In this document: one piece after another, positions 34,708 through 42,876 of the stretch | Layout: every line of letters starts with the position of its first letter | Numbering within the stretch: position 1 is the stretch's first letter | Assembly (NCBI RefSeq): GCF_018130145.1 | Contig: NZ_JAFCMB010000008.1 | Span: 124,001-188,000, forward strand | From: Bradyrhizobium sp. AUGA SZCCT0176 | GTDB lineage: Bacteria; Pseudomonadota; Alphaproteobacteria; Rhizobiales; Xanthobacteraceae | Direction of reading: 5' to 3' | DNA length: 64,000 nucleotides | Position numbers and translations under genes: made by a program | Notes under the pieces: generated by a model | What the model was told of the DNA's origin: nothing | What the model saw: the letters and a program-made list of their open reading frames with translations, nothing else | Databases searched by the model: none

Positions 34708-35022
34708 GGTATGAGCGCGCGACCGGTCGCGCCGCAGCAGGCTCGGCAAGCTCGACGCATTTGACCGCCAATGACGGTTTGGCCGTTATTTGTGCGAAAA
34801 CATTAAGCTTTTTCGGCCATTTGGCTGGTTCCCAGATTGACTTTGGCCGTTTCGCGCCTATGTTCCGGCCAACGCGGCCCTGGATCGACACGCGATTCCC
34901 CTGGGTTAGCCGCTCGTCAGCGTAAGTCAGAGCCCCCAGCTTTTTAAAGCGCGCCGTTTCGGGGTTGAACGCGACAGCCTTATTACCCTCGATTCCGAAC
35001 GGCGGTGTCGACTAGAGGCTCA
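34708..35022. other. 315-bp intergenic region ahead of the RNA helicase gene
   Basis: No coding frame with a ribosome site is seen. It holds a perfect 16-bp palindrome GCGCGACCGGTCGCGC (34717-34732) just past the AraC stop, an AT-rich stretch with AAACATTAAGCTTTTT near 34800, and the probable rhlE leader. DEAD-box helicase genes often have long regulated 5' UTRs; nothing specific was recognised. Confidence 0.5.
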
Positions 35023-36552
35023 ATGTCTTTTTCCCATCTCGGACTTTCCGACAAGGTTCTCGCCGCTGTTGCGGCCACCGGCTACACCACCCCTACGCCC
35101 ATTCAGGAACAGGCGATCCCCCACGTTCTGGCCCGCCGTGACGTTCTCGGCATCGCCCAGACGGGCACCGGCAAGACCGCTGCCTTCGTCCTGCCCATGC
35201 TTACCATGCTGGAAAAGGGCCGCGCCCGGGCACGGATGCCCCGCACCCTGATCCTGGAGCCGACCCGCGAACTGGCGGCCCAGGTCAAAGAGAATTTCGA
35301 CAAATACGGCATTGGCCAGAAACTCAATGTCGCCCTGCTGATCGGCGGCGTCTCGTTCGGCGATCAGGACACCAAATTGACCCGCGGCGTCGACGTCTTG
35401 ATCGCGACCCCGGGCCGGCTGCTCGACCATACCGAGCGCGGCGGGCTGCTGCTCACCGGCGTCGAACTCCTGGTCATCGACGAAGCCGACCGCATGCTGG
35501 ACATGGGCTTCATTCCCGACATCGAACGGGTCTGCAAGCTGGTCCCGTTCACGCGACAGACCCTGTTCTTTACCGCGACGATGCCGCCCGAAATCAGCCG
35601 CATCAGCGAAGCCTTCCTGCACAATCCCGAACGTATCGAAGTCTCCAAGCCTGCGACCACGGCGGTGGGCGTATCTCAGTTCCAGGTCGCCTGCGGGCGC
35701 GAGGTGCACGAGAAGCGCGAGATCCTGCGCCGCCTGCTGCGCGACGCCAAAGACCTCCAGAACGCGCTGATCTTCTGCAACCGCAAGCGCGAAGTCGCCG
35801 TCGTCTACAAGTCGCTGCAAAAGCACGGCTTCAGTGTCGGTGCCCTGCATGGCGATATGGATCAGTCGGCCCGCACCGCCGCCCTCGACCAATTCCGCTC
35901 CGGCGAAATCCCGATACTGGTGGCCTCCGATGTCGCCGCCCGCGGCCTCGATATTCCCACCGTCAGCCACGTATTCAATTTCGACGTGCCGCATCATGCC
36001 GACGACTACGTCCACCGCATCGGCCGAACCGGTCGCGCCGGCCGCGCCGGCACCGCGATCTCGATCGTCACATCGCTCGACACCAAATCGCTGGCCGCGA
36101 TCGAACGGCTGATCGGAAAATCCATTCCCCGTGCGGAAGGCGACTATTCCGTGCGATCGGAAGCGTCAGGGGATATCGACCCGCCGCGCGAGGCGCGCGG
36201 CAGAGAAGGCTCTCGCGGAGGCTCCCGCCACGGTGCGAAAGAAGGCTCCAGGGAAAGCGTCAAGGAAGGTTCGAGAGAAGGTTCGCGTGGCGGACGCAAG
36301 CCGCGACGTGAGCGCGAGCCGCGCAACGGTGAGCGCGAACCGCGCCACGCCAAGGGAGGCGAGCGCAACTCCGGCCCGCAGCCGCAGGCAGCGACCGAAG
36401 CGTTCACGCCGCCAACGCCGGCACCGGCCTCCCGCGTACCCTCGATCGGCCGGGCCGAGCCGCGGCGCGCCCAGCGCGAGGTCGAATCCGAGCCTGCCGA
36501 TCACTCGCATCTTCCGGCGTTTTTGCTGCGTCCCGTGCGCGCCCGCGTTTAA
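35023..36552 (+). CDS. rhlE: DEAD-box ATP-dependent RNA helicase, RhlE type
   Basis: A 509-residue helicase with Q motif (GYTTPTPIQEQAIP), Walker A AQTGTGKT, PTRELAAQV, TPGRLLDH, DEAD in LLVIDEADRMLDMGF, TAT (in place of SAT) in FFTATMPPE, and HRIGRTGRAGRAG. Residues about 375-509 are a disordered basic tail with repeated Gly-Ser-Arg/Glu units (GSRGGSRHGAKEGSRESVKE) likely to bind RNA. RhlE proteins work in ribosome assembly and RNA decay, often at low temperature. The ATG at 35023 follows AGAGGCTCA; an in-frame GTG at 35005 is less likely. Confidence 0.94.
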   Translation: MSFSHLGLSDKVLAAVAATGYTTPTPIQEQAIPHVLARRDVLGIAQTGTGKTAAFVLPMLTMLEKGRARARMPRTLILEPTRELAAQVKENFDKYGIGQKLNVALLIGGVSFGDQDTKLTRGVDVLIATPGRLLDHTERGGLLLTGVELLVIDEADRMLDMGFIPDIERVCKLVPFTRQTLFFTATMPPEISRISEAFLHNPERIEVSKPATTAVGVSQFQVACGREVHEKREILRRLLRDAKDLQNALIFCNRKREVAVVYKSLQKHGFSVGALHGDMDQSARTAALDQFRSGEIPILVASDVAARGLDIPTVSHVFNFDVPHHADDYVHRIGRTGRAGRAGTAISIVTSLDTKSLAAIERLIGKSIPRAEGDYSVRSEASGDIDPPREARGREGSRGGSRHGAKEGSRESVKEGSREGSRGGRKPRREREPRNGEREPRHAKGGERNSGPQPQAATEAFTPPTPAPASRVPSIGRAEPRRAQREVESEPADHSHLPAFLLRPVRARV

Positions 36553-36694
36553 CGCTTTCAACGCCGTCCACGCGGTGAACAGGGTACAACCCTGTTTACC
36601 GGGCGTTCATTCTCCTCCCTTAACTTCACGGCGATAATTTTAGTTATTGCCTGCTGGGCGGCGCGAAGCGTTGCTCGCTATTAGGGACGGATCA

Positions 36695-37762
36695 GTGGTG
36701 AAACTGCTGGACGAACACGAACGCACGCTGGCCTTCGCCGAAGTCGCGATGGGCCAGATCAAATCGCTTCGGCAGACCGCCGTACCCCGCAATTATGAAA
36801 TCTGGTACGTCTACGCCACCGGTTACAACGCCCCGCTCAACAAGATCATCAACGAGACGCTGGCACGCAACGGCAGGCTGAGCGAAGCCGACCTCGAACA
36901 GATCTACGAAACGTACCTCTCCCACATCAAAACCTCCGACCGCATCGACAAGGTCGGCGCGCGCGTGATCGGCGAGATCGACGACGTGATGACGCTGATC
37001 ACCGAGGCGCTGGGCATGTCGGCGAGCTACGACGCCAGCCTGAGCGGCGCCAGCCAGAAACTGTCGACCGCGCAGAGCCCCGACCAGGTCAAGGCGGTGA
37101 TCGAACAGCTGGTGAAATCCACCCGCGAGATGCGTGACACCAACAAGGCGCTGGAGAACCGGCTGTCGCTGTCCAAGAACGAGATCAGCAATCTCCAGCA
37201 CAGCCTGGAAGCCATCCGCGCCGAGAGCCTGACCGATCCGCTCACCGGCCTCGGCAACCGCAAATATTTCGACCGCTCGATCGAAATGGCCGTGCAGGCG
37301 GCGCAGGCCAACGGCGAGCCGTTGTCGTTAATGATGTTCGATATCGATCATTTCAAATCGTTCAACGATTCCTACGGCCACCTCACCGGCGATCAGGTGC
37401 TGCGTCTCGTCGGCATGTCCTTGAAGCAGACCATCAAGGGACAGGACATCACCGCGCGTTATGGCGGCGAGGAATTCGCGGTCGTGCTGCCCAACACCGC
37501 GCTGCGCCAGGCGCTGACGGTTGCCGATCACATCCGCCGCGCCGTGATGGCGAAGGAATTGAAGAAGAAATCCACCGGCGAAATCCTCGGCCGCGTCACC
37601 ATCTCGGTCGGCGTGTCGATGCTGAAAGCGGGCGACGACACGGATTCGCTGATCGAACGAGCCGATGCCTGCCTCTACGCCGCCAAGCGCAACGGCCGCA
37701 ACCGCGTGATCTGCGAAGTCGACCCCGAATACGCCGCCGACCAGCGCAGCCAGGTGGCCTGA
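36695..37762 (+). CDS. GGDEF-domain diguanylate cyclase
   Basis: About 355 residues. The C-terminal half is a GGDEF domain with DPLTGLGNRKYFD, DIDHFKSFNDSYGH and the active loop RYGGEEF, so synthesis of cyclic di-GMP from GTP is expected. The inhibitory I-site position reads K-G-Q-D instead of RxxD, so product inhibition may be weak. The N-terminal half (HERTLAFAEVAMGQIKSLRQ through a coiled coil at about 160-190) is an uncharacterised soluble sensor common in this group. The GTG at 36695 has AGGGA eight bases upstream; a TTG at 36647 is an unlikely start. Confidence 0.92.
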   Translation: MVKLLDEHERTLAFAEVAMGQIKSLRQTAVPRNYEIWYVYATGYNAPLNKIINETLARNGRLSEADLEQIYETYLSHIKTSDRIDKVGARVIGEIDDVMTLITEALGMSASYDASLSGASQKLSTAQSPDQVKAVIEQLVKSTREMRDTNKALENRLSLSKNEISNLQHSLEAIRAESLTDPLTGLGNRKYFDRSIEMAVQAAQANGEPLSLMMFDIDHFKSFNDSYGHLTGDQVLRLVGMSLKQTIKGQDITARYGGEEFAVVLPNTALRQALTVADHIRRAVMAKELKKKSTGEILGRVTISVGVSMLKAGDDTDSLIERADACLYAAKRNGRNRVICEVDPEYAADQRSQVA

Positions 37763-37786
37763 CGTTCAGCCCTTCTTGGTGAGCCC

Positions 37787-37876
37787 GTAGGTTGGGCAAA
37801 GGCGTTTTTACGCCGTGCCCAACAACGTCCGTTCCTTATCTGGATTGTTGGGCACGCTTCGCTTTGCCCACCCTAC
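37787..37876. repeat. Palindromic repeat overlapping the end of the TfoX-domain gene
   Basis: An inverted repeat: GTAGGTTGGGCAAAG at the left pairs with CTTTGCCCACCCTAC at the right, and inside, GTGCCCAACAA (37815-37825) pairs perfectly with TTGTTGGGCAC (37845-37855). The GTAGGGTGGGCAAAGCG type is widespread in Bradyrhizobium. Here its right half codes for the last residues and stop codon of the TfoX protein. Confidence 0.85.
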
Positions 37877-38285
37877 GAGTTGCCGGTTTCTTCTTGGCCG
37901 CCGGCTTTTTCACCACAGCTTTCTTTGCAACTTTCTTCGCGGCCTTGCGCGCCTTCGGACGCTTGCGCAACGCCGCGCGCTGCGCGGCAGCCAGCGCCGC
38001 CCTCGCCCAATTGCTCAGCTCTTCCGAATCGTCGAACAGCCGCGCCGGCAATTGCCAATACGAATTCACGGTCACGGTTTTGGTGCGGGTTTGATACGAA
38101 AACGGCTGCGATCCCTCCGCCTCGAACAGCGGTATCGTCGTCTCATCTGCCCGGAAATACAGCCCGGCGCGCAGCGCGAGTGCGAAGTTGGTGCCGTCAG
38201 CGGAAATGCCGAAGCCGGAAAACATCCGGCGGATCGTCACCGGACCGAAATCAGAAAACAGGTCGATCAGGAAATCGCGATCCAT
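37836..38285 (-). CDS. TfoX N-terminal-domain protein with basic tail
   Basis: A 149-residue protein. Residues 1-95 match the TfoX/Sxy N-terminal domain (FGPVTIRRMFSGFGISADGT, FALALRAGLYFRADE, YWQLPARLFDDSEELSNW). The last 50 residues are Lys/Ala-rich (KARKAAKKVAKKAVVKKPAA) and could bind nucleic acid. The final 13 residues, RVGKAKRAQQSR region, and the stop are supplied by a mobile palindromic repeat. Sxy proteins promote competence with CRP in gammaproteobacteria; in rhizobia the domain has no proven role. Confidence 0.88.
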   Translation of the reverse strand: MDRDFLIDLFSDFGPVTIRRMFSGFGISADGTNFALALRAGLYFRADETTIPLFEAEGSQPFSYQTRTKTVTVNSYWQLPARLFDDSEELSNWARAALAAAQRAALRKRPKARKAAKKVAKKAVVKKPAAKKKPATRRVGKAKRAQQSR

Positions 38286-38290
38286 CTCAG

Positions 38291-38457
38291 TCGTCCCGGC
38301 CTAGTGCGCAATTGCGCATCAGGCGCCGGGACCCATACGCCGCGGCCCGTGTTGTTGTAAAAGGAAGATAACGACTAGCGCGCAAACCAACTGCCGCCGG
38401 TGGTTATGGGCCCCCCGATGCGCAATTGCGCATCTGAGCTCAAGGCCGGGGCGACGA
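38291..38457. repeat. MITE-like intergenic element with terminal inverted repeats
   Basis: About 167 bp bounded by TCGTCCCGGCC and GGCCGGGGCGACGA. Inside are two copies of a perfect palindrome, TGCGCAATTGCGCA (38305-38318) and ATGCGCAATTGCGCAT (38418-38433). No coding frame. It fills the whole space between sufA and the TfoX gene and could fold into a long hairpin ending suf transcription. Confidence 0.7.
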
Positions 38458-38862
38458 TCAGATCTTCGCAGCCGTCAGCTGCACCGACTCGCCGCAACCA
38501 CAGGCGGAGACCTGGTTCGGGTTGTTGAAGATGAACTGGGCCTGCATCTTGTCGGCCTTGTAGTCCATTTCGGTGCCGAGCAGGAACAACACGGCCTTGG
38601 GATCGACCAGGATCTTGACGCCGCGGTCTTCGACCACCTCGTCGGTGGGACGGACGTCATGGGCGTATTCGACCGTGTAGGATTGCCCGGCGCAGCCGCC
38701 GTTCTTGATCCCCACGCGCAGGCCCACGATCTCGGAATCGGCGCGCTTGGTCAGTTCCGTAATACGCTGCGCGGCCGCCTCGGTCAGTTTCATGACCTGC
38801 GGGCGCGGCCGCGGCTTCGGCTTGGATGCGGGCGTGGGGGCTGATGGCGTCATGTCATTCAT
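38458..38862 (-). CDS. sufA: A-type iron-sulfur carrier protein
   Basis: A 134-residue HesB/IscA-family protein. The three conserved cysteines are in NGGCAGQSY and in SACGCGES near the C-terminus; these bind a cluster or iron for transfer to apoproteins. About 22 extra N-terminal residues are Pro/Lys-rich (PTPASKPKPRPRPQV). It is the last gene of the suf operon. The name sufA is given by position; erpA-like function is possible. Confidence 0.92.
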   Translation of the reverse strand: MNDMTPSAPTPASKPKPRPRPQVMKLTEAAAQRITELTKRADSEIVGLRVGIKNGGCAGQSYTVEYAHDVRPTDEVVEDRGVKILVDPKAVLFLLGTEMDYKADKMQAQFIFNNPNQVSACGCGESVQLTAAKI

Positions 38863-38922
38863 GTGGTCAATCCCAGCGGCAAATCAATGCCGGTTATTTT
38901 CCCGTAAAACTGTTAACGCGCA

Positions 38923-39309
38923 TCACCACATGTTGAGCACGAGGCGGGCCTCGTCGGACATGCGATCCGGCGTCCAGGCCGGCTCCCACACCAGATTGAC
39001 ATTGACGACGCCGACGCCGGGAACGCTGGCGACGGCGTTCTCCACCATGGTCGGCAGTTCGCCCGCCGCCGGGCAGTTCGGCGTGGTCAGCGTCATCATC
39101 ACATCGACGCTGCGGTCGTCCTTGAAATCGACCTTGTAGATCAGGCCGAGTTCGTAGATGTCGGCCGGAATTTCCGGGTCGAACACCGTTTTCAGCGCCG
39201 CCACGATCTCGCCGCCGAGACGCTCGGTCTCCTCCGGCGGCAGCGCCGACTGGGTTTCCATATTGGCTTTGACTTCGTTGGCGGTTTTGACTTCGGCTGT
39301 GTCGGTCAT
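38923..39309 (-). CDS. sufT: SUF-associated MIP18/DUF59-family protein
   Basis: A 128-residue protein with the DUF59 core ALKTVFDPEIPADIYELGLI and TLTTPNCPAAGELP, where the Cys is the conserved residue used in iron-sulfur maturation by SufT/MIP18 relatives. The first 25 residues are a variable tail. Its ATG overlaps the sufS stop by four bases, so synthesis is coupled to the desulfurase. Confidence 0.93.
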   Translation of the reverse strand: MTDTAEVKTANEVKANMETQSALPPEETERLGGEIVAALKTVFDPEIPADIYELGLIYKVDFKDDRSVDVMMTLTTPNCPAAGELPTMVENAVASVPGVGVVNVNLVWEPAWTPDRMSDEARLVLNMW

Positions 39310-40547
39310 GAAAACAAATCCTGCGCCTTGATCAGCGCCTGCACCAGATGGTCGACTTCTTCACGGGTATTATACATCCCAAATGACGCTCGGCAGGTGG
39401 CTGTGACATTGAACCGCTCTAAAAGCGGCATCACGCAATGGGTGCCGGCGCGCACCGCGATGCCCTGGCGGTCGATCACGGTCGCGATATCGTGGGCATG
39501 CGCGCCCTTCATCTCGAACGAGATCACCGGTCCCTTGCCGCGCGCGGTGCCGATCAGGCGCAGCGAATTGATTTCGCGCAGGCGATCCTGGGCGTAGGTC
39601 ACGAGGTCGTGCTCATGGGCGAGGATGCGCTCCTTGCCGATCGAATTGACGTAGTCGATCGCCGCCCCCAGCCCGATCGATTCCACGATCGCGGGCGTGC
39701 CGGCCTCGAATTTATGCGGGGGATCGCCATAGGTGACCCAGTCCCGGGCGACTTCGCGGATCATCTCGCCGCCGCCGTTGAAGGGGCGCATCGCGACCAG
39801 ATGCTCGTGCTTGGCATAGAGCACGCCGATGCCGGTCGGGCCGTACAGCTTGTGACCGGTGAAGACGTAGAAGTCCGCGTCGATGTCCTGCACGTCGATC
39901 GTCATGTGGACGGCGGCCTGGCTGCCGTCGATCAGCACCGGAATGCCGCGGGCGTGCGCCAGCCTCACGACGTCCTTGACCGGCACGATGGTGCCGAGTG
40001 CGTTCGACATCTGCGTGACCGCGACCAGTTTGGTACGGTCCGTCAAAAGCTTTTCGAATTCCTCGATCAGGAAATTGCCTTCGTCGTCGACCGGCGCCCA
40101 TTTGATGACCGCGCCGTGACGCTCCCGAAGGAAATGCCAGGGCACGATGTTGGAATGGTGCTCCATGATCGAGATGATGATCTCGTCGCCGTCCCCGATG
40201 TTCGGCTCACCCCAGGACGACGCCACGAGGTTGATCGCCTCGGTGGCATTGCGGGTGAAGATGATCTCTTCAGTGCGTCCGGCGTTAAGGAATTTTGCCA
40301 CCTTGGCGCGGCCGCCTTCATAGGCTTCGGTCGCGGCGTTGGCGAGATAGTGCAGCCCGCGATGCACGTTGGCGTATTCGCTTTTGTAGGCTTCCGTCAT
40401 GCGATCGAGCACGGCGGTGGGCTTCTGGGCGGAAGCGGCGTTGTCGAGATAGACCAGCGGCTTGCCATAAACCTTCATCGCCAGCGCCGGAAAATCCTCC
40501 CGCACCCGCGCCACGTCATAGGCGCCATTTTTCACCGCCGGATGCAT
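39306..40547 (-). CDS. sufS: Cysteine desulfurase SufS
   Basis: A PLP enzyme that takes sulfur from cysteine as a persulfide. The 413-residue protein has the PLP lysine at about 233 in FTGHKLYGPTGIG and catalytic Cys at about 385 in TATCRASFGMYNT, both of the group II (SufS/CsdA) type, with EHHSNIVPW and the SRN-like QMSNALG. The ATG at 40547 sits four bases before the sufD stop end, while a TTG two codons earlier is not needed. No sufE gene is adjacent; SufE may be elsewhere. Confidence 0.95.
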   Translation of the reverse strand: MHPAVKNGAYDVARVREDFPALAMKVYGKPLVYLDNAASAQKPTAVLDRMTEAYKSEYANVHRGLHYLANAATEAYEGGRAKVAKFLNAGRTEEIIFTRNATEAINLVASSWGEPNIGDGDEIIISIMEHHSNIVPWHFLRERHGAVIKWAPVDDEGNFLIEEFEKLLTDRTKLVAVTQMSNALGTIVPVKDVVRLAHARGIPVLIDGSQAAVHMTIDVQDIDADFYVFTGHKLYGPTGIGVLYAKHEHLVAMRPFNGGGEMIREVARDWVTYGDPPHKFEAGTPAIVESIGLGAAIDYVNSIGKERILAHEHDLVTYAQDRLREINSLRLIGTARGKGPVISFEMKGAHAHDIATVIDRQGIAVRAGTHCVMPLLERFNVTATCRASFGMYNTREEVDHLVQALIKAQDLFS

Positions 40548-40549
40548 GG

Positions 40550-41875
40550 TCAACCCCTCGCCTCCAGCCAGCGCTGCGCCGCTGCGATCGCAAGCTCGCG
40601 CAGGCCGTCATTCACAATCGATTCAATCGCCTCGCCGACGAAGGCCTGGATCAGCAGCGCCTGGGCTTCCTTCTCGGAAAGGCCGCGCGCGCGCAGGTAA
40701 AACAGCAGGCTCTCGTCGAGCGCGCCGGTGGTGGCGCCATGGCCGCAGGTGACGTCGTCGGCAAAGATCTCGAGCTCCGGCTTGTTGTCGGCCTCGGCTT
40801 CGTCGGACAGCAGCAGCGCCCGCGTCATCATCTTGGCGTCGGTCTTCTGGGCATGCGGACGCACGATGATGCGGCCCTGGAATACCGAATGGGCGCGGTC
40901 ATCGACGACGGCCCGGAAGATTTCGCGGCTGTCGCAGTGCGGCACCGCGTGGTCCATGAACAGCGTGGTGTCGGCGTGCTGCTTGCCGTTGAGCAGATTG
41001 ACGCCGTTGGTCTCGACCCTGGAGCCCTCCCCGGCAAACGCGATGGTCGCCTGGTAGCGGCTGACGCCGGCGCCCGACATCATGCCAAAGGTGTTGAAAT
41101 GCGCGTGCGCGCCGAGGCTCACCACACCAGAGGAAATATTGAAGGCGTCGCGACCGTCTTCGTTGAGGCGGACATGGTCGAGGCGTGAATTATTGCCGAT
41201 CGAAATGATCAGGGAATCGTGGACCTGATAGGCCTTGGCGCCCTCGGCCGCGATATAGCTTTCGACCAGGGTCGCACCGGCATCCTTGCCGAGCCTCAGC
41301 AGCGAGCGCGTGAACATCGCCGCCGGCACGGTACCGCTGGCGATATGGACGATGTGCAGCGGCTGCGACAGCACGACACCGTCGGCGACATCGATCACCA
41401 CACCGTCGGTCATCATCGCGCTGTTCAGCGCCACCATCGGATTGGCATTGTCAGGCGTGAACAACAGCGCCTGCAGCGCAGCGTCGCCGGTTTCCAGCGC
41501 CTCGCGCAGGGTGCGGATGCCAAGGCCCTTCTCAAGACCGCCGAGTTCGGAAAGCTTTGGCGCAAACACGCCGTCGACCAGCACCAGCCGGCGGACGCCT
41601 TCGATGGCGTGCAGCTTGGCGGCGCTGGCAGCTCGCGAAAATTCCGCCGTATCCGGCGCGGGCGCCAGCGGCAGCACCTCGCGCATCAGCGCGCGCAAAT
41701 CGGTGTATTTCCAGTCCTCGATCCGGCGATGCGGCAGGCCCGCTTGCGCATAGGCAGCGAAAGCCGCCTCGCGCGCCGCAGCAACCTTGCCGGCGCCCGG
41801 AAGCCGGTCGCGCGCGATCGCAAAGCTGTCGCTCAGCGCGCTCCCGGTCTCATTTTTTACCAAAGCCACATTCAT
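40550..41875 (-). CDS. sufD: Fe-S cluster scaffold subunit SufD
   Basis: A 441-residue SufBD-family protein that forms SufBC2D with SufB and SufC and helps iron entry. It has an N-terminal helical part with GLPHRRIEDWKYTDLRALM (the W-K-Y-T signature) and a C-terminal right-handed beta-helix, ending CGHGATTGALDESLLFYLRA RGL; the conserved His of the CGHGAT segment is the expected iron-site residue. The ATG at 41875 is preceded by an adjacent GTG. Confidence 0.95.
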   Translation of the reverse strand: MNVALVKNETGSALSDSFAIARDRLPGAGKVAAAREAAFAAYAQAGLPHRRIEDWKYTDLRALMREVLPLAPAPDTAEFSRAASAAKLHAIEGVRRLVLVDGVFAPKLSELGGLEKGLGIRTLREALETGDAALQALLFTPDNANPMVALNSAMMTDGVVIDVADGVVLSQPLHIVHIASGTVPAAMFTRSLLRLGKDAGATLVESYIAAEGAKAYQVHDSLIISIGNNSRLDHVRLNEDGRDAFNISSGVVSLGAHAHFNTFGMMSGAGVSRYQATIAFAGEGSRVETNGVNLLNGKQHADTTLFMDHAVPHCDSREIFRAVVDDRAHSVFQGRIIVRPHAQKTDAKMMTRALLLSDEAEADNKPELEIFADDVTCGHGATTGALDESLLFYLRARGLSEKEAQALLIQAFVGEAIESIVNDGLRELAIAAAQRWLEARG

Positions 41876-41895
41876 CACAAAATCCGTATCCCGCC

Positions 41896-42651
41896 TCAGG
41901 CTGCGTCTTCGAACTGGGCGTAGCCGGAAGCCTCGAGCTCCAGCGCCAGTTCCTTGCCGCCGCTTTTGACGACGCGGCCCTTGGACATCACGTGCACGAA
42001 ATCCGGCACGATGTAGTTGAGCAGCCGCTGGTAGTGGGTGATGACGACCATGGCCCTGCCCTGCGAACGCAGCGCGTTGACGCCGTCGGCTGCGACGCGC
42101 AGGGCGTCGATGTCGAGGCCGGAATCCATTTCGTCGAGGATGCAGACGGCCGGCTCGAACAGCGCCATCTGCAGAATCTCGTTGCGCTTCTTCTCGCCGC
42201 CGGAAAACCCGACATTGACGCCGCGCTTGAGCATGTCGCGCGGAATGTTCAGGCTGGCCGCCGCGGCATAGGCCTTCTTCAGGAATTCCGGCGTCGTCAG
42301 CTGGCTCTCGCCGCGCGCCTTGCGCTGCGCGTTCAGCGCCACGTGCAGGAAGTTCATGGTGGCGACGCCGGGAATTTCGACCGGATACTGGAACGCCAGG
42401 AACACGCCCTTGGCGGCGCGCTCATCCGGCGACATCTCAAGGAGATCCTCGCCCCTAAACAGGATTTCGCCGCCGGTGACTTCATAGCCGGGCTTGCCGG
42501 CGATGACGTGCGACAGCGTCGATTTGCCGGAGCCGTTCGGCCCCATGATCGCATGCACCTCGCCCGGATTTACCGTGAGCGACAGCCCGTGGAGAATCTC
42601 ACGCTCCTCGACACGGACTTTCAGGTCTTTCACTTCAAGTAACGCAGTCAT
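41896..42651 (-). CDS. sufC: Fe-S assembly ATPase SufC
   Basis: A 251-residue ABC-type ATPase that drives SufB-SufD remodelling. Walker A is MGPNGSGKST (residues 36-45), the signature NVGFSGGEKKR and Walker B AVCILDEMDSGLDIDAL, then a switch His in VITHYQRLL. The SufC-typical EMDSGLD rather than EPTNHLD is present. It is a soluble subunit with no membrane domain. Confidence 0.96.
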   Translation of the reverse strand: MTALLEVKDLKVRVEEREILHGLSLTVNPGEVHAIMGPNGSGKSTLSHVIAGKPGYEVTGGEILFRGEDLLEMSPDERAAKGVFLAFQYPVEIPGVATMNFLHVALNAQRKARGESQLTTPEFLKKAYAAAASLNIPRDMLKRGVNVGFSGGEKKRNEILQMALFEPAVCILDEMDSGLDIDALRVAADGVNALRSQGRAMVVITHYQRLLNYIVPDFVHVMSKGRVVKSGGKELALELEASGYAQFEDAA

Positions 42652-42667
42652 ATTCTTTCCTTCTGGC

Positions 42668-42871
42668 CTAAAACGCCCGAACTAGAACTGGCAAAAAAAG
42701 CCAGGCAAAAAACCCCAGAGATCCACCACCTGCAGCCAGTTTGCCGAATTCGGTAGCTTCAACCGATCCCGCCAAACTCCCGATCAACACGGCAAACAAT
42801 CCGACGATGGCAATCATCAAAAACAGCCCGAGCGGCGCAAACCGAATGAAGTAGAAGATGTTTCGAACCAT
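42668..42871 (-). CDS. 67-residue membrane protein inside the suf operon
   Basis: Begins MVRNIFYFIRFAPLGLFLMI and has two hydrophobic helices (about 8-31 and 48-65) with a small polar loop GSVEATEFGKLAAGG. It lies five bases after the sufB stop and 16 before sufC, on the same strand, so it must be on the suf mRNA. SD sequence is weak, which suggests translation by re-initiation after sufB. I do not recognise it from characterised SUF systems; it may be a lineage-specific membrane anchor or simply an accessory gene. Confidence 0.65.
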   Translation of the reverse strand: MVRNIFYFIRFAPLGLFLMIAIVGLFAVLIGSLAGSVEATEFGKLAAGGGSLGFFAWLFLPVLVRAF

Positions 42872-42876
42872 CCGGG

